Source: Nonomuraea sp. SYSU D8015 (GTDB lineage Bacteria > Actinomycetota > Actinomycetes > Streptosporangiales > Streptosporangiaceae). From it: 64,000 bases of DNA. Within the stretch, counting starts at the first letter, position 1. Every line of letters begins with the position of its first letter. Both the position numbers and the translations under genes were made by a program. Under the pieces are notes generated by a model. It was not told the origin of the DNA. It ran no database searches and was given only the letters and a program-made list of their open reading frames with translations. Location: positions 62,001 to 126,000 of the forward strand of contig NZ_VJYI01000027.1 in NCBI RefSeq assembly GCF_008065375.1, given 5' to 3'. Shown here piece by piece: positions 15,390 through 23,839 of the stretch.

Positions 15390-16178
15390 TCAGCGGGTCG
15401 TTCTGGTGGACCACAGGGCGCGTTCGGTGCTCGAGTAGATGACCGCATTCCCGTCGTTCTGCATGACCAGCTGCGCGCCGGGGTTGCCGTGCGTCTTGCT
15501 GCTCCACAGGGCTTTGCCCTGGGACGAAATGACCACCAGGTTGCCGTCCAGCTGCAGGTACGTGTGAGCACCGGGGTTGTCGTGCGTCCTGCTGCTCCAC
15601 AGCGCCTTCTTCGTGGCCGTGTTGATGACCACCAAGTTGCCGTCGCCCAGCTGCACCAGCCGGTAGAGCCCGTTGGGGGACTGGCGGTAGCCATTGGCTT
15701 TCAGCCGCTCACCGGCGGCCAACACAAAGGTGCCCCGCTCCGATGACCACAGCACCTTTGCGCCATCGGACAGCACGGCGTTGCCGTCGTCTTGCATGAC
15801 CAGCCGCGCCCCGGGGTTGCTGTGTGTTCTGGTACTCCACAGGGCTTTCCCCTGGGGCGACTTGACCACCAGATTGCCGTCCCGCTGCAGCTCCGTAAAG
15901 GAACCGGGGTTGCCGTGGGTCTGCGCGTTCCACAGCGCCTTCTTCGTGGCCGTGTTGATGACCACCAAGTTGCCGTCGCCGAACTGCACCAGCCGGTAGA
16001 GCCCGTTGGAGGACTCGCGGTAGGCATTAGCCGTCAGCCGGTCACCAGGCGCGAGTACGTCATCGACCTGCGCCGCCATGACGGTGGATGCGCCGGCAAT
16101 CTGAGTAGTGGCCATCGGCAGAGCGGCCGACGCCGCGATCACCAGAGCTGCAGCGATTTTCCAGCGCTCAAAGCGCAT
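15390..16178 (-). CDS. secreted bulb-type (GNA-like) mannose-binding lectin with two tandem domains
   Basis: A 262-residue protein. Residues 1-35 form a signal peptide (basic MRFERWK, hydrophobic core, cleavage near AGAS-TVMA). Two B-lectin domains follow, about 40-150 and 151-262. Each carries repeats of the sugar-site type (Q/x)xDGNLVV: FGDGNLVVI, QRDGNLVVK and MQDDGNAVL, then LGDGNLVVI, QLDGNLVVI and MQNDGNAVI. The domains are near-copies even at DNA level. Extracellular carbohydrate binding is likely; targets are unknown. It stands alone, with the next recognisable gene in each direction on the far side of gene-free DNA. Confidence 0.92.
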   Translation of the reverse strand: MRFERWKIAAALVIAASAALPMATTQIAGASTVMAAQVDDVLAPGDRLTANAYRESSNGLYRLVQFGDGNLVVINTATKKALWNAQTHGNPGSFTELQRDGNLVVKSPQGKALWSTRTHSNPGARLVMQDDGNAVLSDGAKVLWSSERGTFVLAAGERLKANGYRQSPNGLYRLVQLGDGNLVVINTATKKALWSSRTHDNPGAHTYLQLDGNLVVISSQGKALWSSKTHGNPGAQLVMQNDGNAVIYSSTERALWSTRTTR

Positions 16179-16613
16179 ATTAGACTCCGTATCTCATCGT
16201 GTGGATTCACTATGGCCATGTTCGAGAACATGCTTGCCGTGGGTGATGTGGAAATCCTGTGCAGGCGGATGTGGGGTAGCCGAGCGCGGTATCAAGGCGA
16301 CCAGGGCTTCCGGTACCGCCATGACACGTGCGAGTCGGAGCAGGCCCCACTTGGTCTTCTCAATGAGTGCCGGCTGACGTTCCTCTAAATTCTGGGCATC
16401 ACTCGATGAATGAGATCGAGTGTGCACTGGATCTGTTCACCGAGTGCTCCTTCTGCTGACGAAGGCGGATGTCAATCAGGATGAGAGACCAGCATTTCGA
16501 TTTCCCTTTCATTCAGAGATACCTCAAGCTTGAATCGCAACAGGAGGATCTCATGTTTGACCACACGGCAGGCTATGGCCGCTGCATGGATCCAGCTATC
16601 CGGGTAACGCAAA
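16179..16613. other. intergenic, no gene recognised
   Basis: This region is less GC-rich than its neighbours. It holds the probable lectin promoter (leftward) and the 5' flank of the IS256 remnant. Short frames such as LLRLARVMAVPEALVALIP have no known relatives to me. Confidence 0.35.
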
Positions 16614-17376
16614 GTGGCTGTCGTTTCTTGGACATTGTCGTGGCGCGCCCACCTGATCATCCAGACCGCAGTCGAGGCCGAGATCGAGGCGTTTCTCGGC
16701 CGTGCCCGCTACCAGCGTGCCGCCACCATCGCCGCGGCAGACGCCGCCGCGGCGAGTAGGAGGCCGTGGTGCGGCCCGGCCAACGCAACGGCCACCGCGA
16801 CGGCCACCGCGACGGCCACCGCGACGGCCACCGCGACGGCCACCGCGACGGCCACCGCGACGGCCACCGCCTGACCACGATCAAGACCACCAGCGGCCCG
16901 ATCATCGTGGCCCCCCAAGCCGCACGGCACCACCGAGAAGTTCGCCTCCCGGCTGTTCGGCACCGGCGTCACCCATACCCACGCCCTGGAAACCCTGGTC
17001 AGCGCCTCCTTCGTACGCGGCATGTCCGTCCGCGACGCCGAAGGCACGATGGCGGACGCGCTCGGTCCCGAAGCCGCCCTGTCAAAGTCGACGGTCTCGA
17101 CCATCTGCCAGGCCATCGTCGCCGAGTACGACGCCTGGTGCCAGCGGGACCTGTCCGGCGTCGAGTTGGACTACCTGTTCCTGGACGCCTCGCACTTCAA
17201 AATCCAGACGGGTAGCGGGCCGAACCGATCCTGGCCGCCTGGGGCATCACCGACGCCTGGGACGACTTCCTCACCGACCTGGTCGCCCGCGGCCTCCAGC
17301 CGCCGCTGCTGATCATCTCCGACGGCGCGCCGGCCTGATCGGCGCCGCCGAGCAGGCCATCATGACCAGGACGCTG
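16614..17376 (+). pseudogene. IS256-family transposase, repeat-expanded and frameshifted
   Basis: Fragments in several frames reproduce IS256 order: LIIQTAVEAEIEAFLGRARYQR, then the RNG motif followed by a DGHR repeat expansion and TTIKTTSGPI. Next come TEKFASRLFGTGVTHTHALE, SFVRGMSVRDAEGTMADALG and STVSTICQAIVAEYDAW, then LSGVELDYLFLDASHFK with the catalytic aspartate context. The next part (ILAAWGI, LVARGLQPPLLIISDGAP, LIGAAEQAIMTRTL) is again frameshifted and deleted. Near 17376 the sequence switches to an ISL3 C-terminus. It is not functional. Confidence 0.8.
16789..16870 (+). repeat. 12-bp tandem repeat inside the IS256 remnant
   Basis: CGGCCACCGCGA is repeated exactly six times (16789-16860), followed by ten bases of a seventh unit. 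In the transposase frame each unit adds Asp-Gly-His-Arg, replacing what is normally a single RNGxR motif. The length is a multiple of three, so the expansion itself does not shift the frame. Confidence 0.9.
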
Positions 17377-17514
17377 TCACCGCCGGCCTCACCCTGCCCC
17401 TACAGCTCCGGTCCCGTCGAAGGCCACGTCAATCGGATCAAAACGATCAAGAGGCAGATGTACCGCCGCGCCAAGCACGATCTCCTCCGCCTTCGCGTCT
17501 TGCCGGCGGACTGA
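17377..17514 (+). pseudogene. ISL3-family transposase C-terminal fragment fused to IS256 sequence
   Basis: Frame LTLP-YSSGPVEGHVNRIK, then KRQMYRRAKHDLLRLRVLPAD and stop, is the ISL3 DDE-domain end, the same part as in the element at 9925. It follows IS256 sequence without a visible terminal inverted repeat, so the join is a recombination scar rather than a neat insertion. Confidence 0.7.
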
Positions 17515-17772
17515 TGGCCCACTCACGGAATGTGTGACTGAGCCCGAGCTCACGCGTCGTCGACAGTTCGGCGTTCCTGCCGTGCGTGACGATGCAACGG
17601 ACACTCCAGCGGGTGCTCCGGGATCTGACTGCGCGCCCGCTGGACGGGTTCCCGAAGAACCGAATGATCGCCACTGGACAGAACCTTCTTGCCTATGCGT
17701 GGAGTCGGATCGGCTCCAAGGCAGGAGCGGCCCGCTCGTGATGGCCTTTGTTGGAGCTGGCCGCCCCCATTG

Positions 17773-18474
17773 TCAGGAGCCGGAGCTGGAATAGGTCTCC
17801 TGGGTGGAGCCGCTCGCGGGGTCATCAGTGTGCTCGATGATTGGCCCAGTGGTGGGCCCGTCGGTGGGCCCAGCGGTGGGATTGCAGGCAGACACCGGGC
17901 CGCGGACGATGCTCACGCGGACGGCTGATGCGTTCTCCGGGTTGCGAGCGTCGAAAATGGCCTCAAGTACGAGGGTCTGGTCTGCCCGGATCATGGCCGG
18001 AGACAGGCTGAAGCTGGCTGGGCTATCGCCTTGAGGTGAAGTGAGCATGGGCGTCTGGTTGGGCGGAAGCTCATCTCCCCGCGGCTGTGTGCAGGTGCCC
18101 TTGCCGTCGGGAATGTAGTCGATGACCGCAGGAATCCCGGCGTCGATGAGCCTGCGCTGAAGTCCCTTGGCGTCCACGAACTCCTTGATCGTGACTTCGA
18201 CTGTGCCGTCGCCTCGCTGATCCACTGCGTAGGCGGGTGAGCTGGTCATTGATGCCACCGCGACGGCGGTTGCCAGCGTGGCCGCCCCGGCCGCGATTGC
18301 GCCGATCCAGAGGCCGGACCGTCGGCGCGATCGGGTCCGCCCTGCGACGGTTGACTGGGAGGTTTTTGTTACGAGCATTGCGCGGGCTTTCCTCCGTGTG
18401 TCATCGGCCAGAGGGGGAGTGTCCGCGCCGAGCCGGGAAAGTAGATCCATCTCATCCATGTCACTGACCTTCAT
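17773..18474 (-). CDS. membrane-anchored partner of ECF sigma factor (anti-sigma-like, CU044_5270-type)
   Basis: A 233-residue protein from ATG 18474. A short cytoplasmic N-terminus (MDLLSRLGADTPPLADDTRR) is followed by an arginine-rich stretch and one membrane span (WIGAIAAGAATLATAVAVAS, about residues 56-76). An extracytoplasmic domain follows with two cysteines (CTQPRGDELPP, CNPTAGPT). The last 35 residues are rich in Thr, Gly, Pro and Ser. Its start overlaps the sigma factor stop by 14 bases, so the two are translationally coupled. By position and topology it probably restrains the sigma factor or is its signal partner; no zinc anti-sigma motif is visible. Confidence 0.75.
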   Translation of the reverse strand: MKVSDMDEMDLLSRLGADTPPLADDTRRKARAMLVTKTSQSTVAGRTRSRRRSGLWIGAIAAGAATLATAVAVASMTSSPAYAVDQRGDGTVEVTIKEFVDAKGLQRRLIDAGIPAVIDYIPDGKGTCTQPRGDELPPNQTPMLTSPQGDSPASFSLSPAMIRADQTLVLEAIFDARNPENASAVRVSIVRGPVSACNPTAGPTDGPTTGPIIEHTDDPASGSTQETYSSSGS

Positions 18475-19060
18475 CAGAAGAGAGCGGATTATTGATTGAC
18501 GTACGCATCCTGGTCCGAACGCGGTGGATCCGTGAGCGTACTGTGCCCACGGGAATGTCCAGGGCGTCGGCGATTTGCTCATAGCTCAGGTCGGCCCAGG
18601 CGAAGAGCAGCAAGGCGTCGCGATCACCGACCGGCTGTTTCACGAGTATGTCCATGACCAGCTTCGCTGCGGCGCTGGCGTCCACCCGTGCGTCGACCCG
18701 GTCGGCAGATGAGGATTCGTGCGGAACAGTGGCCGCCTGGGCGAGGACTTCCAGGCGTCTCACCTCGGCCCGCCGGTGATTGTGGAGCAGATTCGTCGCA
18801 ATACCGAGGAGCCATGGCGCTGCGCCGGCAGTGCTTTTGCCGGGGTCGAATCGATGGCGTTCCTCGAAGGCTGTGAGGAAAGTTGCCGACAGCAGATCAT
18901 CGGCATCTGTGACGCCAATTCTGCGGGCAAGGTACCTATGCACTCGGTCGGCGTGGCGGTCGAAGATCTGGGCGAACGCCTCGGGTCTTCCACGTGATCG
19001 CTCGATGATGGCCGCGTCGCTCGCCTCGGCACTGGACGGGCGCTGGTCGATGCTGTCCAT
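18461..19060 (-). CDS. RNA polymerase ECF-type sigma factor
   Basis: A 199-residue group IV sigma-70 factor. Region 2 (FAQIFDRHADRVHRYLARRI, with DADDLLSATFLTAFE for promoter melting) is followed by a linker. Region 4 is DRDALLLFAWADLSYEQIAD, then LDIPVGTVRSRIHRVRTRM, the -35-binding HTH. ATG 19060 is chosen; the upstream open frame is not sigma-like. It is co-transcribed with the membrane partner by a 14-base overlap, as expected for an envelope- or stress-responsive pair. Confidence 0.92.
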   Translation of the reverse strand: MDSIDQRPSSAEASDAAIIERSRGRPEAFAQIFDRHADRVHRYLARRIGVTDADDLLSATFLTAFEERHRFDPGKSTAGAAPWLLGIATNLLHNHRRAEVRRLEVLAQAATVPHESSSADRVDARVDASAAAKLVMDILVKQPVGDRDALLLFAWADLSYEQIADALDIPVGTVRSRIHRVRTRMRTSINNPLSSDEGQ

Positions 19061-19444
19061 TGTCACAACCCTTATTGGTGTCTCGATACCGATCCGGTTC
19101 ACGCCAGATCGAAAATATTCAGGCGGTGTGCAGGCCGGGCAGGCGGCGAATCCATTCACGGGGTCGTTGAGCTGGGGTCGTGCCGCGCCGACCAGGCGGC
19201 CCCGCTCGCGGCACCTGCGGACGATCTCCGCGCAGGCGCCGGCCAGGGCAACGTGGACAGCGGAGCGGGCCGCGCCGGGCTCCCTAGGGCTGGCCCGCCA
19301 CCGAGCATGAGGGCATGACGCCTCGTCAAGGATTTTGATCGGGAAATACCCGGTGATTTCAAGCTCGAGAGGTGGGATCCCAGAGCCGCCGGTGGAATCA
19401 ACCAGGCGACCACAACGCGGAGGCAAGCCGGGATCAATGATGCT
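19061..19444. other. intergenic, no gene recognised
   Basis: Lies between two leftward genes and probably contains the sigma factor promoter. The leftward open frame through it has a Cys-rich stretch (FAACPACTPP) but no family match I can name. Confidence 0.35.
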
Positions 19445-19828
19445 TCAGCGGCCCGCGACCGTCTCCAGGGCCACCTTGGCCTGCTGCAACGCGCGGGTGG
19501 CGTCGACGCCGAGCTGCCGCGCCTGGACAGCGAACGCCTGCGCCGCCTCGGCCAGGCGCTGCTCGGCGTCCACGGCGGGGGCGGAATCGGAAGCCTCGCA
19601 GACGTAGGTGCCGTGCCGCCCGCGGGTCTCGATGACGCCGTCACGCTCGAGCTCGCGGAAGGCGCGCGCGACCGTCGCTGTGGCCAGGCCCAGGTCTCGG
19701 GCGAGCTGCCGGATGCTGGGCAGGCGGGTCAGCGGCGGCAGCACGCCGGTGGCGGCCATAGTGGCGATCTGCGCCCGCAGCTGCTCGTACGGAGGGAGCG
19801 GTGAGGCGGGGTCGAGATGGAGGATCAT
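19445..19828 (-). CDS. GntR-family regulator, YtrA subfamily
   Basis: A 127-residue regulator. An N-terminal winged helix (LPPYEQLRAQIATMAATGVL, RLPSIRQLARDLGLATATVA, then RELERDGVIETRGRHGTYV) is followed by a short helical dimerisation tail of about 50 residues, as in YtrA-type GntR proteins. ATG 19828 overlaps the stop of the upstream membrane protein gene as ATGA. YtrA-type regulators usually repress their own operon with a membrane or ABC protein, and a matching inverted repeat lies in front of this operon. Confidence 0.9.
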   Translation of the reverse strand: MILHLDPASPLPPYEQLRAQIATMAATGVLPPLTRLPSIRQLARDLGLATATVARAFRELERDGVIETRGRHGTYVCEASDSAPAVDAEQRLAEAAQAFAVQARQLGVDATRALQQAKVALETVAGR

Positions 19829-20724
19829 GTCGCCGTCCGGTCGGCTGTGTCCGTCCGCGGGCCTGCCTCGCTGGACGTATGGCGCCTGACCAGCCACAGG
19901 CGAGGATGCCCGACGCGCCGCCAGCTCAGGGGGGCGCACACGAATACGCACGCCATCCCGGCCCACGGCAGGATGACCCGCAGGACCTGACCCTCGATGC
20001 CGCCCCCAATGGAGAAGAGCTCGTATCCGAGAAACAGGAACATCATGCCGAGGCCGGCTCCGGTCATCCGGTGGATCGTGGTGGAGCGCAGGGCGTCGTC
20101 AAGCATCATCTGCGACTCGGATCCCACGGGCTGGCGCCGGTGCACGATGAACCAGAGCGATGCCTCCATCGTCACCAGCACGGCCGCCGCCGTCACCGAC
20201 GGTGCGGGCCCGAACCCGAGCCCGGCGCGGATGTGGCCGGCGAGGAACCAGTGCCCGATCACGCCCACGGCGATCGTGGCCAGGCCGACGACGCGGATGA
20301 GGATCAGCGTCGGGCGCCCGATGTAGTCGGCCACCCGTCTGGGCACGAGGGCGGCGGCCTTCTGGGTGCGTGGACGGGTCCAGGTCACCTCGGCCAGGAC
20401 CGCCCCGAGCAGGTACCCCACCAGCCAAGATGGCTGGCCCAGCAGGTCGAACGGGAAGGGCGGGGACGGCTGGGTGTAGACCAGCGCCCAGACGATGCTC
20501 GTCGTGCCTCCCGCGAGGAGAGGGATGATGAACCCGACGGTGCGCAGGCACCGGCTGCGGTAGAGGTAACGGCTGGCCTGGTCCCAGTCGAGGTCGGTGG
20601 TGCGCAGGCCATGGCCGACGGCCCACTCGATCACTTCGGGGCGGCGCTGAGGGCGGAAGGCCCGGTACAGCAGCAGTCCCACGATGGCCACGTAGAACGC
20701 AATCACCAGACTCCAGCCGACCAT
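19825..20724 (-). CDS. polytopic membrane protein of unknown function, co-operonic with GntR regulator
   Basis: A 299-residue protein with about seven hydrophobic segments: VIAFYVAIVGLLLY, VGFIIPLLAGGTTSIVWALV, WLVGYLLGAVLAEV, VGLATIAVGVIGHWFLAG, SVTAAAVLVTMEASLWFIV, MMFLFLGYELFSIGG and LPWAGMACVFVCAPLSW. No transporter signature is recognised. A soluble segment near residues 30-55 (RPEVIEWAVGHGLRTTDLDW) links spans 1 and 2. It is first in a two-gene operon with the YtrA-type regulator, so expression is probably ligand-controlled. Confidence 0.75.
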   Translation of the reverse strand: MVGWSLVIAFYVAIVGLLLYRAFRPQRRPEVIEWAVGHGLRTTDLDWDQASRYLYRSRCLRTVGFIIPLLAGGTTSIVWALVYTQPSPPFPFDLLGQPSWLVGYLLGAVLAEVTWTRPRTQKAAALVPRRVADYIGRPTLILIRVVGLATIAVGVIGHWFLAGHIRAGLGFGPAPSVTAAAVLVTMEASLWFIVHRRQPVGSESQMMLDDALRSTTIHRMTGAGLGMMFLFLGYELFSIGGGIEGQVLRVILPWAGMACVFVCAPLSWRRVGHPRLWLVRRHTSSEAGPRTDTADRTAT

Positions 20725-20736
20725 GGCCCATCCTTA

Positions 20737-20764
20737 TGTACTAATGATGCAGCACATTAGCACA
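20737..20764. promoter_or_regulatory. inverted-repeat operator for the GntR/YtrA regulator
   Basis: Left arm TGTACTAATG (20737-20746) and right arm CATTAGCACA (20755-20764) are inverted copies at 9 of 10 positions with an 8-base spacer. The outer TGT/ACA and inner CTA/TAG trinucleotides resemble known YtrA-subfamily sites. It lies 13-40 bases upstream of the membrane protein start, over the expected promoter. Confidence 0.7.
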
Positions 20765-20774
20765 CAACCCTGGA

Positions 20775-21040
20775 AACCCGGGGCGTCGGGACGGTGACTT
20801 CGATGTTGCGTTCTAGACAGCGCCAAGCGCGCCATCGCCGCCGCGAAGCCGTACTCCGCCGCGTAGTGCCGGGCCCGGGCCACCAGCCGGGGAGCCGCTT
20901 GTGAAAGCCGCCGGGGTGGCCGATCAGGATCGGTGGGTCCGGTGCGATCCCGGCGTCCACAGGACGCTGGGGATCTCGCCGAGGGTGAGTTCACGTTCGA
21001 GGACGCCGTCGTCGAGGCCCTGTTCGGAAGTGAATCGCAT
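20775..21040 (-). pseudogene. alpha/beta hydrolase (dienelactone-hydrolase-like), frameshifted and truncated
   Basis: ATG 21040 starts MRFTSEQGLDDGVLERELTL, then GEIPSVLWTPGSHRT. A frameshift follows; the next frame gives PPILIGHPGGFHK (oxyanion and HPGG motif) and the one after gives RLVARARHYAAEYGFAAAMA. The nucleophile elbow and C-terminal half are missing. GAAAGG precedes the ATG. It is a decayed gene that lies upstream of the GntR operon. Confidence 0.6.
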
Positions 21041-21423
21041 GGTCGTGCCTTTCGGGAGTGCTCTTGTACGGCGCTCCCGGACGACCTATCGCCCGACCGT
21101 GACCCCGGAGTGGAGCACCCATGTCGATACTGCGTTCACGGGTACCACCTCCTCGCTCTCTGGCACGGCCTCCGGAAAACTAGCGTGGTCGCCGTGGTCC
21201 GCCAACGGATTTTCGCGGAGGCTCCGTGGTCGGATGCCACGGAGCCACTCGCCTAAAGGCCAAGGCGGTGTAGTTAGGGCTTCGGGCCTGTGTGGTCAGG
21301 GTGTGGTGCAGACCGGGGCGTAGGAAGCGGAGCCCTCAGGTCAAGACTCTTGTCTAGAAAACCAGGTCAGCCCTCGACGTGGCGTCGGTCGGCGTGCCTC
21401 CACCTCCAGAGACGCAGAACCGG
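21041..21423. other. intergenic, no gene recognised
   Basis: No family-like frame is visible on either strand. Confidence 0.35.
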
Positions 21424-21775
21424 ACTGCTCGGCACCACCAGCTACAGCACGAGCCAGATGACCTTCGACCTGCGCCGCCTGCTACTCAACGGGCTGATCC
21501 GCCCGTTGCCCCGCTCCAACCGCTACGTCCTGACCGAGGACGGTGTGCGCATCGCCGTCTTCTACACCAAGATCTACAACCGGCTACTCGTCCGCTCACC
21601 GCGGCCGGATCAACCTCAAGCGCCACCCGAACTCGGAGCAGCGCTCAAGACCATCACCCAGCATGTCGATGACTACGCCGACTACGCCGCCCGAGATCGA
21701 CTGAGCTCACGAGCAGACGATCAGCCGCTACGTCACGCCTTCGCCGTCCGTCCTGCTGGGCGGAGGGAAGATTGA
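21424..21775 (+). pseudogene. winged-helix-like C-terminal fragment of an actinobacterial hypothetical (element-associated) protein
   Basis: The frame reads YSTSQMTFDLRRLLLNGLIR, then RSNRYVLTEDGVRIAVFYTK and IYNRLL. This matches a conserved actinobacterial C-terminal module (QMTYDLRRLRLHGLI..., TDxG...ALFxT) often found as loose fragments next to IS elements. No start codon belongs to the conserved part. After RLL the frame appears to shift, ending at 21775. Confidence 0.5.
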
Positions 21776-21777
21776 GG

Positions 21778-22113
21778 TTAGAGGGCAACGGTCCACGCAC
21801 GAACGACATGGCAGCCATTTGGCTGTCCCCAGACCGCAGAAGTTGGCCCCGGCCTCTGATTTGTCCCTTTGTACACCACGGGGCCATCGATGTTTCTCGT
21901 GTATGGCCAGTGTGCTGAGTTGCATTCGACCCGTACGTGATAGCTGCCGAATCCCTCAAAGCAGCGGGCATATCCCATGTTGGCTTCCGTATCGGGCTCC
22001 GCCTCGCAATTCCATACTTCAGCCTGAGCAGTTGGGACCCCTAGCACGGATGTGAGGCAGAGGATCGCGCCAAGCATTGACATGATGATCATTGCCTTTT
22101 TGAAAAGATTCAT
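21778..22113 (-). CDS. small secreted protein, unknown function
   Basis: A 111-residue protein with a clear signal peptide: MNLFKKAM, then the hydrophobic core IIMSMLGAILCLTSVLGV, with cleavage near AQA-EVW (residue 31). The mature part of about 80 residues has four cysteines (NCEAEP, ARCFEG, VECNS, NGCHVV), consistent with two disulfides. It is rich in aromatic residues and lower in GC than its neighbours. The stop lies directly against the preceding rightward fragment. No family recognised. Confidence 0.7.
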   Translation of the reverse strand: MNLFKKAMIIMSMLGAILCLTSVLGVPTAQAEVWNCEAEPDTEANMGYARCFEGFGSYHVRVECNSAHWPYTRNIDGPVVYKGTNQRPGPTSAVWGQPNGCHVVRAWTVAL

Positions 22114-22379
22114 ATCTTTCTCACCTCGTGGTTCGTGGGCATGAAGTCACCGCGGTCGGTCCAGCCTGCTCATTCAGTTCTGGGGCGCGCCTTTTAATTG
22201 AATAGGGAAACATGGCCTGTGGCTATCCGGGCCGCGTGCAAAGATTGCGCTTTTCGGATAGAGGGTGCCCTCACCCGCCGCCCTTACGGGGTGGGGATGG
22301 TCGGCGACGCCGTGCTCAGCCGGCGCATGGCGCATCCTGGCCGCCAGGCCGCCGCACTCACCGCCCGGGTCGACGTAGG
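22114..22379. other. intergenic, no gene recognised
   Basis: Promoter region of the small secreted protein (leftward). The rightward frame from 22198 has no known motif until about 22440. Confidence 0.3.
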
Positions 22380-22578
22380 GGTACAGGCCGTACATCGCCT
22401 GGCCGTCGAAGGAGCAGGGGCGGCTGCGCATGGAGAATCGGCACTGGCGCGGGACAAGGCGCGGGCGGAGAAGAAGCTGGCGCAGACCGAGGCCGCCCTG
22501 GACATCATGGGAAAGGTTTCGCTCTTGGAAATGATCTTCGCGCGCCAGGGACGGCGGCTAGGGCCTCGGCGGGCGTGA
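22380..22578 (+). pseudogene. transposase-type helper fragment (coiled-coil tail)
   Basis: The frame ALARDKARAEKKLAQTEAAL-DIMGKVSLLEMIF is typical of the coiled-coil tail of small IS3-type or related element proteins (ARAEKAEAALEIMGKVHALLE). Only the tail remains, without an HTH. Identification is tentative. Confidence 0.4.
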
Positions 22579-22774
22579 GCAGATCGAGCAGGCTGGTCAG
22601 CGGCTCGATGACGGTGATGTGTTCCAGGCGGCGGTCGAGCATGTCGGTTGGAGGGATGATGGCACGCCAAGGCGTCCCTGTTCTTGGTCGACTGGCGTGG
22701 ACACGCAGTGATCATGAGGGGGCGCCGTTTGTCATCTGCAGCCCTGATTGCGCGGCGAGGCAAGGCGTGAGGCC

Positions 22775-23722
22775 TCACCGTGACCCGTACAGGGTGCTGG
22801 AGGGCGATCGGCCATATGTCTGCCTGTAGAGCATGGCGAAGCGGCCCAGATGCGTGAAACCCCAACGCATGGCCACTTCCGTGACGGTGGTCCGAGCGCC
22901 TGTCTGGGCGATGCGTACCAGGTCGGCATGGGCATGCGCCAGTCGTACCTGGCGCAGGTAGGCAAGAGGCGTAGTTTGCAGGTGATTGCGAAAAACGTGT
23001 TGCAGGGTGCGGACGCTGACCCTGGCCGCGGCGGCGATGTCTCGCAGGGAGATGCATTCATCCGCGTGTTCCTCACAGTAGATCTGCGCTCGCCGTAAGG
23101 CAGCTGGACCGAACGCGGCGTCAGGCTCGCCGAGGATGGGCGAGTAGTCGTGCGGCTGCGAGTCCAGAAGGGTGTGCAGCAAAAATTGCTCGAAGTGATG
23201 CCCGGCCAGGGGCGAGGCCATGAAGGGTAGCCTGCCGTCCGCGCTCACCAGCGACAACATGGTGAGGACCCCGCTGAAAGCACTGTCACAGTTAATAGCC
23301 GGCCGGAAGCGGGGGGCTTGCTTCGGAGGATCGCCCAGATAGTCGGCGAGTGTCCGCTCGACCAGCGTCGAGGGAACCTGGATGATCAACAGCTCGTGGT
23401 CGACGCTCCACCACATGTCGGATCTTTCTTGGGGGCCCACGATGACCGACGGGGCGTCGATATATTCGCCTTCGACTTTCACCTTTCCCGCGCCTCTCAG
23501 CGGAAGGTAGATCTTGTAGAAGTCAGGGGTCTCCGGGACGACGACTCGGATCTCGGCTCCGTACGACAGGATGCGCACGCCGATTTTGCCCTCGTACAAC
23601 TCCTTGTAGAAGCCTCCTGCCGGATGTTCTTTGATGACCTCGACGCTGTGCGGCCATGAGGTGCGCGACACGAAGTCTCGTATTTTTTGGAAATCGCCCA
23701 TAAAATGACCTTGGGACGTCAT
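22775..23722 (-). CDS. AraC-family transcriptional regulator
   Basis: A 315-residue regulator. The N-terminal ligand-binding domain (about 1-195, AraC-binding-like, with YKIYLPLRGAGKVKVEGEYI) is followed by a C-terminal DNA-binding domain. The two HTH motifs are ISLRDIAAAARVSVRTLQHV and VTEVAMRWGFTHLGRFAMLY, with the typical ending YRQTYGRSPSSTL. AAGGGG precedes ATG 23722 with good spacing; ATG 23701 is also possible. It sits alone between fragments, so its target is not evident. Confidence 0.9.
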   Translation of the reverse strand: MTSQGHFMGDFQKIRDFVSRTSWPHSVEVIKEHPAGGFYKELYEGKIGVRILSYGAEIRVVVPETPDFYKIYLPLRGAGKVKVEGEYIDAPSVIVGPQERSDMWWSVDHELLIIQVPSTLVERTLADYLGDPPKQAPRFRPAINCDSAFSGVLTMLSLVSADGRLPFMASPLAGHHFEQFLLHTLLDSQPHDYSPILGEPDAAFGPAALRRAQIYCEEHADECISLRDIAAAARVSVRTLQHVFRNHLQTTPLAYLRQVRLAHAHADLVRIAQTGARTTVTEVAMRWGFTHLGRFAMLYRQTYGRSPSSTLYGSR

Positions 23723-23839
23723 GGCACTGATCCCCTTGAACTTTCATCGACAGAAGTGTATGAATGCGACGGCCCGGATTCGGACGTTTCGTAAAAGTTG
23801 TAGAGAATCCTGCGCTGCCCTGGGATAGAGAGCTGCAGG

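Noticed and set aside
14738-15694. N-terminal extension of the PPAT-like frame (481 codons)
   Set aside because: It is the shadow of the lectin gene; the PPAT family starts at 14737.
16789-16870. CRISPR or satellite array
   Set aside because: Uninterrupted 12-bp units inside an IS256 frame, so a slippage expansion.
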